Below are positions 35,327 through 48,110 of a stretch of DNA of 64,000 nucleotides, one piece after another. The notes under the pieces are model-generated. The model was given only the letters and a program-made list of their open reading frames with translations, had not been told where the DNA came from and did no database searches. The translations under genes and the position numbers were made by a program. The stretch's first letter is position 1; every line of letters starts with the position of its first letter. Location: positions 43,309,210 through 43,373,209 of the forward strand of contig OY759272.1 of assembly GCA_963662155.1 (NCBI GenBank), in the 5' to 3' direction. Origin of the DNA: Lamellibrachia columna (Eukaryota; Annelida; Polychaeta; Sabellida; Siboglinidae).

Positions 35327-36491
35327 GAAATGTTAGTTTGATTTCTCACCATATAGAATATTGTTCATTGTTTTGTACCATGCAGAGTACTTCCTATATG
35401 TAAATACACTCTTGAACTGATTATATAGGGTTTCTAGTTTATGTGAATCTTCACTAATCATAATATGAATTGCTTCCCAAAGATGTCGACATCTTGTTCT
35501 AATTAAATAAATGGAAATTAAGCTCCAGAATTATTTTGAGTTCTCAGTCAATGATTGTGACTAATAGTTAGTTAATTTGAGAGTCTAGCAAAACGCATGT
35601 TTTGTTATGTGCATTTTTTATGTCACACAAATCTTGTCTTCTTGTCATTCTAGATGAGATAACCAGCGAATATCCAGTAGATAAAGTTGTAAACAGAGGA
35701 GAGGATATCACAGTATGCCTACTAGGGGCAAAAACAGAGGATTAGCAGAAAAGGCAGGACAGGTCATGGGTGGTGGCAAGGGAGGTGCTTTTCTTGTGCA
35801 TGTGGGAACGAACAATGCTGAGAAGGAGAGAACGTCGGCCATCGTTGGTAAGTGCAGGAGGTTGGTAAAGAAACGTCAAGAGGCACGGAGTGGACGATCA
35901 ACACATAAGTACAGAAAATATGAATGGAGGAGGGAGTAGGCTTCGTAGACATGTGGTAAAACTCTGTGGGAAGAGATGACTTTTTTGTGAGAGATGGCCT
36001 TCATCTGACCGGGAAGGCTGCTGCAGTTCTTGGGTTGTTGTTGTTGACGAGAGCACAGGTAAGGCCTGTCGTAAATTATTTAAACTAGACGCGCAGGAGG
36101 AACTAACAGAGAAAACTCAAAGGAGAGCAAATAAACATCCAAAGAAATGTTCACCAATTATTTCGGAAAATGACCTTAAATGTATGCCTAAATACCAGGA
36201 GCATAGTAAATAAAAAAGCTAATTAGACATTATCATAGCAGATATTGACCCTCATGTAATAGGTATCACAGAATCATGGGCAAATAAAGATATAGTAGAT
36301 GCTGAGTTAGCACTGACAGGTTATGTAAAGTTTAGAAAGGACAGGCGAGAGATAGGTGGAGTGATTTTATATATTAAAGAATTTATCCAAGCATATGAAA
36401 TAACACTGAAAAATGAAGCAGATTGTGAGGAAGCAATTTGGTGTAACATCAACATTAACAATAGGAGTAATTTATTGTAGTCCAAACATAG

Positions 36492-39400
36492 GACAAGATT
36501 TAACAAGATTTAATCAGATTGCCATCCAAGTGGACAAGGAAGCCATTGGCTTATTGAGAGTCCAACATTTTTCATCTATGTGTAACCCGCCGTCCTGAGA
36601 TATGTGTCAACCTTGTTTTTAAACATATTCATGCTGCTAGCAGTTACACAATCTGTAGATAATTTGTTCCATTTATTTATTGTCTTCTGTGAGAACGAGT
36701 ACTTCCTGATATCCAATCTACACTGATCTTTTACTAATGTTACTTCATGTCCTCTAGTTCTACTATCTTTCTTGGGTGAGAAAAATATATTTCTATCAAT
36801 ATTTTCATTACCATTCAACATCTTAAAAACTTCAATTTGATCTCCTCTTAATCTCCTTGTCTCTAGGGTTGTTAAACCACATTCTTTTAGGCATTCTTCA
36901 TAACAAAGGTCTCTCAGTTCTGGAATAATTTTAGTTGCTCTCCTCTGTATTCGTTCAAGCATATCTATATCCTTCTTATGATATGGTCTCCACGCTTGTA
37001 TACAGTATTCTAAATGAAGCCTAACTAGTGCTTTATACAGAGGTATAATTAGCTTTTTTCCTTGTATGTTATATTTCTCCTAATCAACCCAACAATTGGA
37101 TTACCTTTTGAAGATGCAATACCACACTGCCTGAAACTTTCATATCAGCATTTACTGTTACTACTAAGTCCTTTTCTTTTACAGCAGTACCCAGAACAGT
37201 GTCTTTTATAGTTTACATCCAAGTTCCCATGTCCTGTGTGTAGGTATCTACATTTCCCAAAATTGAATAACATCTGCCATTTTTCAGACCATTTAACTAA
37301 TTTGTCTAGATTGTTTTGTAAATGTTGTTTATCACCAACATTTGTGTCATCTGCAAATTTCAGTACGTTGCTTGTTATATTATCGCCCAAGTCATTGATA
37401 TATATTAACAATAATAAGTCCTAATACTGATCCTTGTGGTACCCCACTCAAAACTTAATTCCAATTTGAAACCTCCCCATGTACTACAACACGCTGTCTT
37501 CTGTCAGTCAGCCATTGTTCTATCCAGGCAATTATGCCATCCCTGATATCATGGGCTTTTAATTTAAGTAGCAATCTTTGATGTGGCACTTTGTCAAAAG
37601 CTTTCTGAAAATCTAAGTAGATAATATCTACTGGTGATCCCTCATCTATCCACTTGGTGATTTCTTCAAAAACAACATATTTGTTAAGCATGACCTCGCT
37701 TCTAGGAATCCATGTTGAGATGGATTTAATAATTATGCCTAACAAGGAAGTCCACAATATGGTCTTTAATTAACATTTCTAGTAATTTATAAATCACTGA
37801 TGTTAAACTCACTGGTCTGTAATTTCTCAAACCCGTAAATGGTATGATGCTTGCTTCTTTCCATTCAAAAGGAACCACTCAATCTATTAATGACAAGTTG
37901 AACACTCTTCCAAGTGGTATACTAACTTGTTCTACTGTTTTCATTAGTAGTCTTGGAGGAATTCCATCCACTCCAGGTGATTTATTATCCTTCATTGCCA
38001 TTAGTTTCTTAGCTACCATTTCTGGAGTTACAATTAACTGCCCTAAATAGTCCGATTTAGCCTCCTCAAATTTGGCATCTGGAACTGGTAATGAACTAAT
38101 ATCCTCTCTGGTAAACACTGAACTGAAATAACCATTTTGTACTTCCACCATTAAAAAACCTTGTGATATTATATTTCCAGCACTGTCTTTTAGTGGTCCA
38201 ACCTTGTCACGTGCATTTTGTTTACTCCTGACATATGCATACAAACTCTTGCTGTCATTTTGTTTATGTTACATGCTAATTTTTGCTCATAGCTTCTTTT
38301 AGATTGTTTAATTTCAGTCGTAGCTGCATTAAGTGCTTCTTTGTAATATGTGTAGTCTTCATCCTTTCTGGTACGTCTATAAACCCTCCACATAGTTTGC
38401 TTGTACACTATTTTTTAATAGTTTCTTTTGACAAATGTTTCTTTCTAGACCGTTTTCCTTGTTTTTCTAGGGAACAAATTGATCAATGATACTTTCAATT
38501 TCACATTTTAGAATGTTCCAACATTCAATTGTGGTCTTATTCCTCAGCATTTTATTCCAATCTAGCTTTTCTAAGTATTTTCTCACGTCTTTATATTTAC
38601 CTTTGTGGAAGTTTCTCCTGCATGTTCTTTTGTTTTTACTTGATGATTTTACTTTGGTGTAAAAATGTATTTGATTATGATCAGTGATACCCAATGGTCC
38701 ATGTATTTTAACATTGTCCACTAATTCATTTTGTGAAGACAAAGCTATATATATATAATACATTCTCTCCCCTGGTTGGTTCTTGTACATGTTGAGTAAG
38801 AAAGCTATCCTGAATTAAAAATAGAAACTGTTGGTCCTCAACCCCTGTATTCTCTAGAGATTTCCATTGTATGTGCCCATGATTAAAATCCCCCATTATG
38901 ATATATTCCCCCTTTTACCCACTTCCTTTATAGCTTTTTGTGTTATCCTCTTAATTTATGTTTGAACTTCTGTAAACTAATCCAATAGTTAATGTTGCAT
39001 TTCCTGCAACTACCAAACAGCTTCATCACAATCTTCCCTTTCTAATTTTATTTTGTAAGCCTGAATAGATTCTTTAATATATAAAATAACTCCTGCTCTC
39101 CTTCTTTCTATTGGAACTCTCTTAAACATTACATAACCTGTCAGTCCTAATTCAGCATCTGTTATGTCTTTGTTGGCCCATGATTCGGTTATACCAATTA
39201 TGTGAGGGTCAGTATCTTCTACCATGTTTAATTCGTTTTTCTTATTTACTATGCTCCTTGCATATAAACACATGCATTTATAACCAGCTTCAGAAATGTT
39301 TTCCAGACATTTTGTTACTGGTTTGTGTACTGGTGGCCTCTTGTCCTGTTTGAGGAACCTCTAAGTAACCTCCTGTGCGTCTAGTTTAAACAATGTTTGC

Positions 39401-39563
39401 TACCAAAAATATGTTTTATGCTACCCATGCCACTGTCATTTGCTACTGAGAGTTCATCCGCGAACACTGCTGCTCCCTTTCCACTTAGCCCATCCCTCAT
39501 GCACATATCAACCCTCCCAACAAAACATCCCCACAAATCTGCAACTCCAACTTCCTCTTCCCT
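36492..39563 (-). mobile_element. CR1-like LINE inserted antisense into the outer LINE
   Basis: The minus strand gives, from 39563 down: the end of the ORF1 esterase (ADLWGCFVGRVDMCMRDGLS, about 39530), endonuclease (PHIIGITESWANKDITDAEL, about 39200), a linker with FHKGKYKDVRKYLEKLDWNK (38600), RT start (NKSPGVDGIPPRLL, 37990), RT core (DIIYLDFQKAFDKVPHQRLL, 37610; LKFADDTN, 37360), connector and C-terminal RIQRRATKIIPELRDLCYEE (36960), and a tail with TGATTAAATCTTGTTAAATC at 36495-36520. ACATAG is present at both borders (36486-36491, 39564-39569), a 6-bp target duplication. It is 5' truncated within ORF1 and has several frame breaks. Confidence 0.88.
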
Positions 39564-40987
39564 ACATAGCTGCTGAACTAAAAGAGGAAGATGTAAAACT
39601 ACAAAAGGCAATAAGGGAGGTGAACAAGGGAGAATGTGTTACAATGGGTGATTTTAACCATGGCCATACACAATGAAAGCCATTAGAGTGGTGGGAATGT
39701 GTTGGATTTAATTTGGTCTTCTCAAAATGAATTAGTTGACAATGTCAAAGTATGTTAACCTTTGTGTTCAAGTGATCATAACCAGATTCATTTCAATATA
39801 ACAGGGAATACATATAAAAAAACAATGGATGAGGAACTTCAACAAAGGCAAATACAAAGAGATGAGAACATATCTAGCAAATACAGATTGGAATAACTTG
39901 CTGAAGAACAAGACAGCAACAGAATGCTGGACCTGTTTAAAAGATGAGATTGAGGGTGTTACTGAGAGATTTGTTCCGTTAAGAAAACAGGGGAAAAGAT
40001 CCAGGAAGAAACACCTGTCAAAAGAGGCTATTAGAAAATTAAGAGGATGAAAGATAATAAATCACCTGGAGTTGATGGGATACCACCAAAACTGCTTAAG
40101 GAAATTGTACAGCAAATTAGTACACCACTTGCAAAAATGTTTAATGTGTCATTAGATGAGGGAATAGTTTATCCAGAATGGAAAGAAGCAAACATTGTGC
40201 CATTATTTAAGAAGGGATTGAGGAACAAGTCAGACAATCACAGACCAGCGAGTTTAACATCAGTTGTATGCAAATTATTAGAAAACTTTATTGGAGACCA
40301 ATTGGTGGAATTCCTTGTAAAACATAAATTAATAAATGCATCTCAGTATTCATCCCTAAAAAGCAAGGTCATGTCTAACCAATCTCTTATGTTTTTTTTA
40401 AAGAAAATACAAAGTGGATGTTGTCTGCTTAGATTTTCAGAAAGCTTTCGATAAAGTGCCATATCAAAGATTGTTACTTAAACTGAAAGCCCATGGTATA
40501 GGTAATGATGTAATCAACTGGATAGAAAAGTGGCTTACAGACAGATGACAGAGAGTAATAGTAGATGGTGAGATTTCAAACAGGAAATCTATTTTGAGTG
40601 GGGTACCACAGGGATCACTTCAGTATTAGTACCTATACTATTTTAATATATATATAAATGATTTGGAAGATGACATATCTAGCAAAGTACTGAAATTTGC
40701 AGATGACACAAAAGTATTCAGAAAGGTTAAAAATTATATAGATATATTGGATAAATGGTCTGAAAAATGGCAAATGTTATTAAATTTTGGGAAGTGTAAA
40801 TACATACACATAGGACATAGAAACATGGACGAAGAATATAAAATGGAGGATGCTATAGGCTTACTAGGTAGAACCACAAAAAAAAATTACTTAGGAGTAA
40901 CATTTAGTGGTGACGTGAAAGTTTCAGAGCTATGTGGGATTGCAGCTTCAAAGGGTAATAAAATTCTAGGGCTAATTAGGAGAACTA

Positions 40988-43900
40988 GCTCTGCCATTGC
41001 CGGTCCCAAGCCTGGATGAGAAAGGAGGAGGGCTGTGCGTGAGGTTAGCACCCTCACCATGTAAGAAAAACTCAAGCTACAGAAACCAATACCAAAGAAC
41101 AATATGTCAATGGTGTGAGGAATGAAGTAACCCAGGAAACTGGGATCATGAAGGATGGCAGCCAAACCCGGTCGGGAGCTGACACCTCGAGAGCGGAGCT
41201 TCTCAAGCCGAAAAACAAGATACGAGTGGGCTCCTGGAACGTGAGAACACTGTATCAAGCAGGAAAGCTTCAGCAAGTACTGCGGGAGATGGAAAATTAC
41301 AAAGTGGAACTTTTATGTGTGAGCGAGGCAAGATGGATAGACTCAGGGAAGAGGACCCTGTTCTTGGGACACACCATACTTTATTCAGGTCGATCAGATA
41401 ACCAGCACAGAGGTGGAGTTGCCATCATTGTGATGAGAAAGGTGGAAAAAACTTTGCTGGAGTGGAAGCCAATCAACAACAGACAACATCAACAAGGCAC
41501 GATTCAATTCCAAGTTTGCAAAGCTGACAGTGATCGCATGCTATGCACCAACAGAGGATGCAGAGGAGATCAAGGATGAGTTCTATGACCAGTTGGAGGA
41601 GGAAATCCGGACAACACCCCGGCATGATGTATTCATGGTGGTAGGAGACCTAAACGCAAGAGTTGGAGAGGAAAACACAGGAAGAGAAAGGGCCATGGGC
41701 ACTGAGGGCTTTGGATGCATAAATAACAACGGCGAGAGACTCTCTGACCTATGTGTTGAGAATAACCTAGTCATAGGTGGAACTCTATTCAAGCACAGAA
41801 ACATTCACAAAACCACCTGGAGGTCCCCAGATAACAACACTGTCAGCCAGATCGACCATGTGATAGTCAATCAGAAGTGGAGACGATCACTTCAGGACGT
41901 TAGAGCCAGACGCGGAGCTGATGTGGGGAGTGACCATGTGCTGGTAGTGGCAACATTGTCCTTGAAGCGTGGAAGACACAAAGAAGAGAAGAGAGACAAC
42001 GGTGATTTGACACAGGAAAGTTAAAGAACCCAAACACAGAGAAAGCTTTCCAGCTGGACTTAAAAAACCGCTTTCGCATACTCCAAGAGGAACAAGAATT
42101 GAACATCGACAGTTTCAATCAGGCACTGATGGAAACAAGCAAGAAACTTTTAGGGTACAGAAGAAAAAAGAAGGAGGAATGGATCAAGTCAGACACATGG
42201 ACAACAATTGATGAAAGAAAAGCAACAAAAAAGAAGCTAAACGACGCCAAATCTCAACGACTGAAGGAACAGCTGCAGAGTAGATACTCAGAACTGGACA
42301 AAGAAGTCAAAAGGAAGACGAGAGCAGATAAGAGAGCCTTCATCGAAAATCTGGCAGATGAAGCAGAAGCAGCAGCACAGACACAGAACATGGCCACACT
42401 GTACAAGATAACCAAAACGCTGACTGGTGGTTTTAAAAATAGTGATATTCAAGTGAAAGATGTGGATGGAAATGTTGTCACCTGTGAAGCAAAACAGACC
42501 CAGAGATGGAAAACACACTTCGAGACCATCCTCAACAAGGAAGCACCAAGAAATCAAGCAGAAATTCCAGAAAGCAAAGAGGACCTGAAGGTCAACACAG
42601 ACCCACCATCTGCTGAAGAAGTGAGAAAAGCAATCAGGACCATGAAGTCTGGGAAAGCACCGGGTGCAGACTGTGTAAGTGCAGAGATGTTGAAAGCTGG
42701 AGAAGTCACCATGGGAGCCTTGACAGAGATCTTTGAAGGAATATGGGAGACGGAAGAAACACCAGGCGACTGTAAGATGTGGCTGATTGCCAAACTACCA
42801 AAGAAAGGAGACCTTAGCCTTTGCAAAAACTGGAGAGGGATCACTCTGTTGTCTATCACTAGCAAAGTTTTCAGCAGGGTGATCCTTGACAGAATTTCAG
42901 AAGCCCTTGACCCACTGTTGCGCAAAGAACAGGCGGGTTTTAGGAAAGGAAAATCCTGTGGGGACCACATCTTTACCTTAAGGCAGATCCTGGAGCAGTG
43001 CCAGGAATGGAACATGCCATTCTATGCAAACTTTATCGATTTTTAAAAGGCTTTCGACAGCATTCACAGAGAATCTCTCTGGCGTATACTCCGGCACTAT
43101 GGAATCCCCCCAAGATTGTGAGCATAATCAAACTGCTATATGGCGATTTCAGGACCAAGGTCATTTGCGGCCAATACCTGACAGAAGATTTTGAAATCAA
43201 GACCGGAGTGAAACAAGGATGCATACTATCCCCCTTCCTCTTCTGCCTCGGGATCGACTGGGTCATGAAGGAAACAGCACTAGGAGACAAAAGCAGCATC
43301 AAATGGACCTTCACAGAAACATTAGGTGATCTAGACTTTGCAGACGACATATCTCTTCTGTCACACCGCTACAGTGACATCCAAAGAAAAAGCGATGAAC
43401 TTGCAAGAAATGCCGGAAAAATTGGGCTATAGATAAACATAAACAAAACAAAGATGCTGCGAAACAACAGCCAAACAGCAGACCCCATCACAATTGGAGG
43501 AAGGGATATTGAAGAGGTGACCGAGTTCACCTACCTTGGGGCCAAGGTGTCAACAGATGGAAACTCGGAGTCTGAGATTAAGGCAAGGATTAGAAAGGCA
43601 AGAGGGGCATTTGCGGCACTGAAGAATATCTGGAAGACAAACAAGATCAGCAACAGAACAAAGATCCGCCTGTTCAAGATCAACATCCTAAGTGTGCTAC
43701 TATATGCGGCGGAATCATGGAAGGCCACCAAAGGCATATGCCAGATGCTGGAAGTTTTCCAAAACAAGTGTCTCAGGAAGATACTGCGAATCTACTGGCC
43801 AAACAAACTCTCCAACACGGATCTCCATGAAAGAACAGGTATGCAGCCCATCTCTCTCGAGGTTAAACACCGCAGATGGAAATGGATCGGACACGTCTGC

Positions 43901-44129
43901 AGAATGCCGCTGACATTCATTCCAAGAGTGGCCATGCGCTGGACCCCTGGTGGCAAGAGAGCGAGGGGGAGACCCAAGGAGATGTGGATGAGATCAGTAG
44001 AGCGGGAGATGAAGGCTCTCGGGTGGAGTTGGGGCCAGGTGATGAAGCTTGCAATGGACAGGCAACATTGGCGTTCTTTGGTGTCGGCCTTATGTGTGAT
44101 CCCGCACGAAGAAGATTAAGTAAAGTAAG
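40988..44129 (+). mobile_element. RTE-like non-LTR retrotransposon inserted into the outer CR1-like LINE
   Basis: A nearly complete element: APE endonuclease (GSWNVRTLYQAGKLQ, 41229; LLCVSEARW, 41320; GDLNARVGE, 41645; GADVGSDH, 41917), RT (SGKAPGADCVSAEML, 42650; QAGFRKGKSCGDHIF, 42930; KAFDS, 43047; GVKQGCILSPFLF, 43207; DLDFADDISLLS, 43327) and C-terminal region (TYLGAKVSTDG, 43530; RWKWIGHVCRM, 43877; GRPKEMWMRSVE, 43965). It ends in a TAAG-type tail. A 15-bp target duplication, TAATTAGGAGAACTA, flanks it (40973-40987 and 44130-44144). The clade name is inferred from the conserved C-terminal blocks. Confidence 0.88.
41115..44119 (+). pseudogene. Endonuclease-reverse transcriptase ORF of the RTE-like element, disabled
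   Basis: One long reading frame is interrupted by a frameshift near 41500, another near 42010, a TAA inside RT motif A (43044-43046, between FIDF and KAFDS), a frameshift at a C-run near 43105, and a TAG at 43430. Catalytic-looking residues of motif A (Asp) and motif C (FADD) are still present, so the lesions are few and inactivation looks fairly recent compared with the surrounding CR1-like element. Confidence 0.85.
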
Positions 44130-44516
44130 TAATTAGGAGAACTATCACATAAACAGCTAATTGTACCCCTGTACAAAGTGATAGTTAGGCCACATTTGGA
44201 ATATAGTATACAAGCATGAAGGCCATATCATAAGAAGGACATAGATAAGCTAGAAAAAAATACAACAAAGAGCAACTAAAATTATTCCAAAATTGAGAGA
44301 CCTTAGTTACGAAAGCCGCTTATTAGATATGTGGTTTGACAACACCAGAGACCAGGACACTAAGAGGAGACCAAATAGAAGTGTTCAAAATAGTGAATGG
44401 TAATGAGGATATTGATAGGAATAATTATGTTCTTCAAATTTAAAGAAGGCAATAGAACCAGAGGACACAAAGCAGCATTAGTTAAGGAACAGTGTATGTT
44501 GGACATGAGAAAGTAG

Positions 44517-44661
<145 letters not shown>

Positions 44662-45354
44662 GTGTGAATATGTTTTAAAAAAAATTTACAGATATCTTAT
44701 AAGGGCGGGTTATACATAGATGATAAAATAGTTGGACTCTCGATAAGCCAACGGCTTGCCATCTGGAACTTGCAGTTTTGTATGGCAATCTTGCTAAATC
44801 TTGTTAAATCTACCCGGAAGCACAGTACCATCCATTTACGCCACACCAGCAACTATTTCCCAAGATTCCGTAGTCTGTGGTCTTCCAATATGGCGGCGCA
44901 ATGTTGACGTTTTCAAAATACAAGGGTAACGTAAACAAGCTAACCTGCAATATATAGTGAATACACTAACCGTACGTTGAACTTAGCGATTATGTGTTAG
45001 TGTATTAGCGGTAGCAAAGCGTTGTACAATTTGTTTTTTAAATAACCATAATTATAAATATTTTGTTGTGGAAACAGGCGTCTCCGGGTCAGGAAGGTTG
45101 AACTCCGTCTGGACATGTTCCTTTTCTATTCTAAATTCTAGTACACGATAATATATATGACAACATAGACATAGCGGCCGTTTACTGTGCTGTGATAATA
45201 TATTGTTTATATATATATGTTTTTCGGATTAGAAAGTCTAACGCACAAAACAGACATATTAAGATTGTCACTTCGAGTTCAACACGTACACAACAACCGC
45301 GATTTTGACAGACGACAAAGCCAAAGGGTAGCTCTATGACTAATGCCAATGGGA

Positions 45355-45900
45355 GTTTTCAAATTGGAAATCAGCTTTGAGTGAGGGACCACTCGGATCC
45401 GAACTAGGACCTATATTATTAAAACAATAATGAAGCCTAATTTACAGTACCATGGACTCTGCTGAACAGAATCAGGGATAACAGAATCACCCAATTAACC
45501 CATTTAATAGAATCAAAGAAATATGATGTAGCTGTCTCATCCAATTTTGTGAAATTGAGGGACAATGATTCTAATACGAGAGGGCACCACCTAAAAATAG
45601 TTAAAGAAAGATGTCGATTAAACATTAAAAAAAACTCATTTATACACCGATGCACAGATATATGGAACAGCCTCCCACAGTCTGTGGTAGGGGCTCCATC
45701 GGTACAATCCTTTGAGACGAAAATAGACAAGTTGTGGCAAAATCATCCAATCAAACTAGATTACACTGCCCCACCCCTATCCTGGAAACCGTCAGACGCA
45801 TGCGCTCAATCTGAACTGACGGTAAATGCGAGAGCTGGCATAAGAGGCAGTACAGCCTAATTAGCCAGAAGAAGACCTGTAAGAACCTATAAGAATCAAA
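45355..45900 (+). mobile_element. LINE fragment (jockey/CR1 group), RT piece and C-terminus
   Basis: Starts with SNWKSAL..GPLGSELGPILL-like RT sequence (motif-B neighbourhood), then jumps by deletion to a 103-codon C-terminal frame (45549-45860) reading NTRGHHLKIVKERCRLNIKK, IWNSLPQSVVGAPSVQSFE. The WNSLP-V-APS motif is typical of LINE C-termini. A different family from the CR1-like copies beside it. Confidence 0.7.
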
Positions 45901-46069
45901 ATAGTTAGGATGGAATCATTTCCTATTCCCGCTGTGTTAAAATGAACTGCTGAATCATGTGCACAGCTTAGTAGAATCAGATACATGAAAAATTATACAT
46001 TGTAAGGCAAAGTAACAGGTTTTCCAAGAAACCACCAGGGCTTATTGACTACTATTGACACTTTGTGGG

Positions 46070-46260
46070 GAACGGTGGTCTAATGGTTAGAGCATCCGCC
46101 TGTTGATCGAGAGGAGAGCAACTTGTGTCTGAGCAATTTCTATAGGCTTCAATATTCCTCGGAACGATGGGGGATGGTGACTCCCAGAAGGTGGCAGCAG
46201 TGGGTAGCAATCGCTGGTTGAATAGCCAAAACATGGCTACCGATCACTGTTTCAGACAAA
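46070..46260 (+). mobile_element. tRNA-derived SINE-like fragment, family C
   Basis: A tRNA-like head with box A TGGTCTAATGGTTAGAGCAT and anticodon-arm-like CCGCCTGTTGATCGAGAGGA. Box B is degraded. The body differs from families A and B. Confidence 0.5.
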
Positions 46261-46379
46261 AAAACAAACATTTGTCTATATAATTTCTTCCAATTAGGTA
46301 AAAGGTAGCATTATGCCATTATCTATTTACACATGCCAGTAACATTATTATATGGTGCACCTACTGTATTCTGTTCACC

Positions 46380-46605
46380 CTTCCAGGGAATTGACAGAAG
46401 ATTTTTCAAAATTAAGAAATCTAGAAGAACTAGATGACACAAAGTAGTGTTAGTAAAAGAACAGTGTAGATTGAATATATAAGAAAGTATGCATGTTCAC
46501 AGGTCTAGGAAATTTTTTATTTGTAAGTCGATGGCATCTACATCATCATACATGTAGCTGGAGATTGTTGCTTTGGATGGCAATCTTGTTAAATCTACAT
46601 TCATA
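46380..46605 (+). mobile_element. CR1-like LINE 3' fragment
   Basis: Remnants of the C-terminal frame (LVKEQCRLNI-like near 46450) are followed by the family tail TGGCAATCTTGTTAAATCTAC ending near 46605. Confidence 0.65.
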
Positions 46606-47998
46606 ATGGGAAAACCATTCTGTGTATGATCCCACTGGCACCCCATGGATACCCCGCGGGAACCCCATGGGCAGCATCCCCTCAGTGGAGAAAAACCTTT
46701 AAAAAAGGAGAATTTGTATGAAAAAAGATAATCCATCGACAGAGAGAGAAAATGGAAAGTTATGAACAAATAATCTGAATTATCAATGCTTTGCTAATTT
46801 TTGGGTTGCAAGAAATTGCGGAAAAAAAACCAATACAATCGTACTATATCTAATTGACATTTGGTCTGACTAAATAGTGTGAATTTGAGGCTGTAAACCT
46901 TTGGAATAAGAAGTCAACCCCCAACAGTAGTGTCCACTCTGTGAATATATCAAAAGGGTCCATCAGTGATGTGTGGAATGGGTTCCTCTAATCCTCTCAC
47001 TGCATGGCGATGCCACTCTCAGTGTTGCAGCATTTGTACTTATAGCAAAAGAAAATCACCATGCTATGTTCCAAGAGATAGAACAGGTAACACAAGCCAG
47101 GCCCTAGAGTCCTAGACATACAAAACATTAGACAAAAGCCTGGCCCTAGACATGCAAAACATTAGACACCAGCCTGGCCCTAAACTACAAAATACGTGTG
47201 TGGAGCATGCCAGAGAAGCTTAACATGGAATTACACTGCAACTCATTGTCATGGTTGACTGGATCCATTTAGTGATGTCTACATCATATTCTTGTCCTCA
47301 GACATAATTGATATCATTGTGATCTTTGACACGGTTATTCATGAAAGATATATGTTTATAGTCTATGAGGGGAAAGATCAGTTCATGGATTAAATTTCTT
47401 TCGTACATTAATCACCAGGTAAACCACTAGCACATGGTCTCATTAGAATGTTTTGATAATCTGCCAGCTAGACCAGTGTTCAAGGTCTGAGGACATACAA
47501 CATTTGTCTTGGGGCACATGCACTCTGATTGTGTGTGAATGAGTACATGTAACCTTATAGATGTTGAACAAATCAAAGTATAGTGCATTTCACGTATAAT
47601 TCTATATAAATTTTGCATGTTTAATGCTATGAAATTACCGTCATGTACCATTAATAGCCATCATTTTCCTTGTAGCAGTGTAGCAACCTATTACCTTGAA
47701 TAACTGTCAACAGATATGGTTTGCACGCAACAAAGTGATGTTAATTAGTTATAGTATATATTACAACATCACTATTATATAAAATCACTTTCACCTCCCC
47801 ATGTCCACGTGTAGTTCAGCTCCGGTGCTCCAGGAATTCCACAGTGAAAGACAGGATTACATTTTTTGTTGCCTGCAGGCTGGAATACTTACACACATTT
47901 GCTGTTTCTGCCTAGCAATTGAAGCTGATAAACATGATGTGACAGGTCTGCCAATATAACACTGTGACTGTAACTCACAGATGGTCTTCTGCTTCCAG
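46606..47998. other. Upstream flank of CEP164
   Basis: No gene recognised. A roughly 37-bp unit (CTGGCCCTAGACATGCAAAA) is repeated about 2.5 times at 47096-47195. The promoter and any noncoding first exon of CEP164 should lie here or further left, but I cannot place them. Confidence 0.4.
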
Positions 47999-48022
47999 GA
48001 AGTCAATGTCTGTGGTTCAAAC

Positions 48023-48110
48023 ATGTTGTCTGAACAGACTTCTATGCGCATAAATGACCAGATCATTCTCGAAGAAGACTACGATGAAAGCTACCAACCG
48101 ACCCAAGAAG
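48023..48110 (+). CDS. CEP164: CEP164 coding exon 1
   Basis: Encodes residues 1-29, [20 protein letters not shown] onward, phase 1 at the donor (GTATGC). The Met at residue 8 also fits as a start, and the human protein likewise begins a few residues before its RIGDQLVLEEDYDETY. An out-of-frame ATG at 48006 opens a short overlapping upstream frame ending at 48053. Confidence 0.9.
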
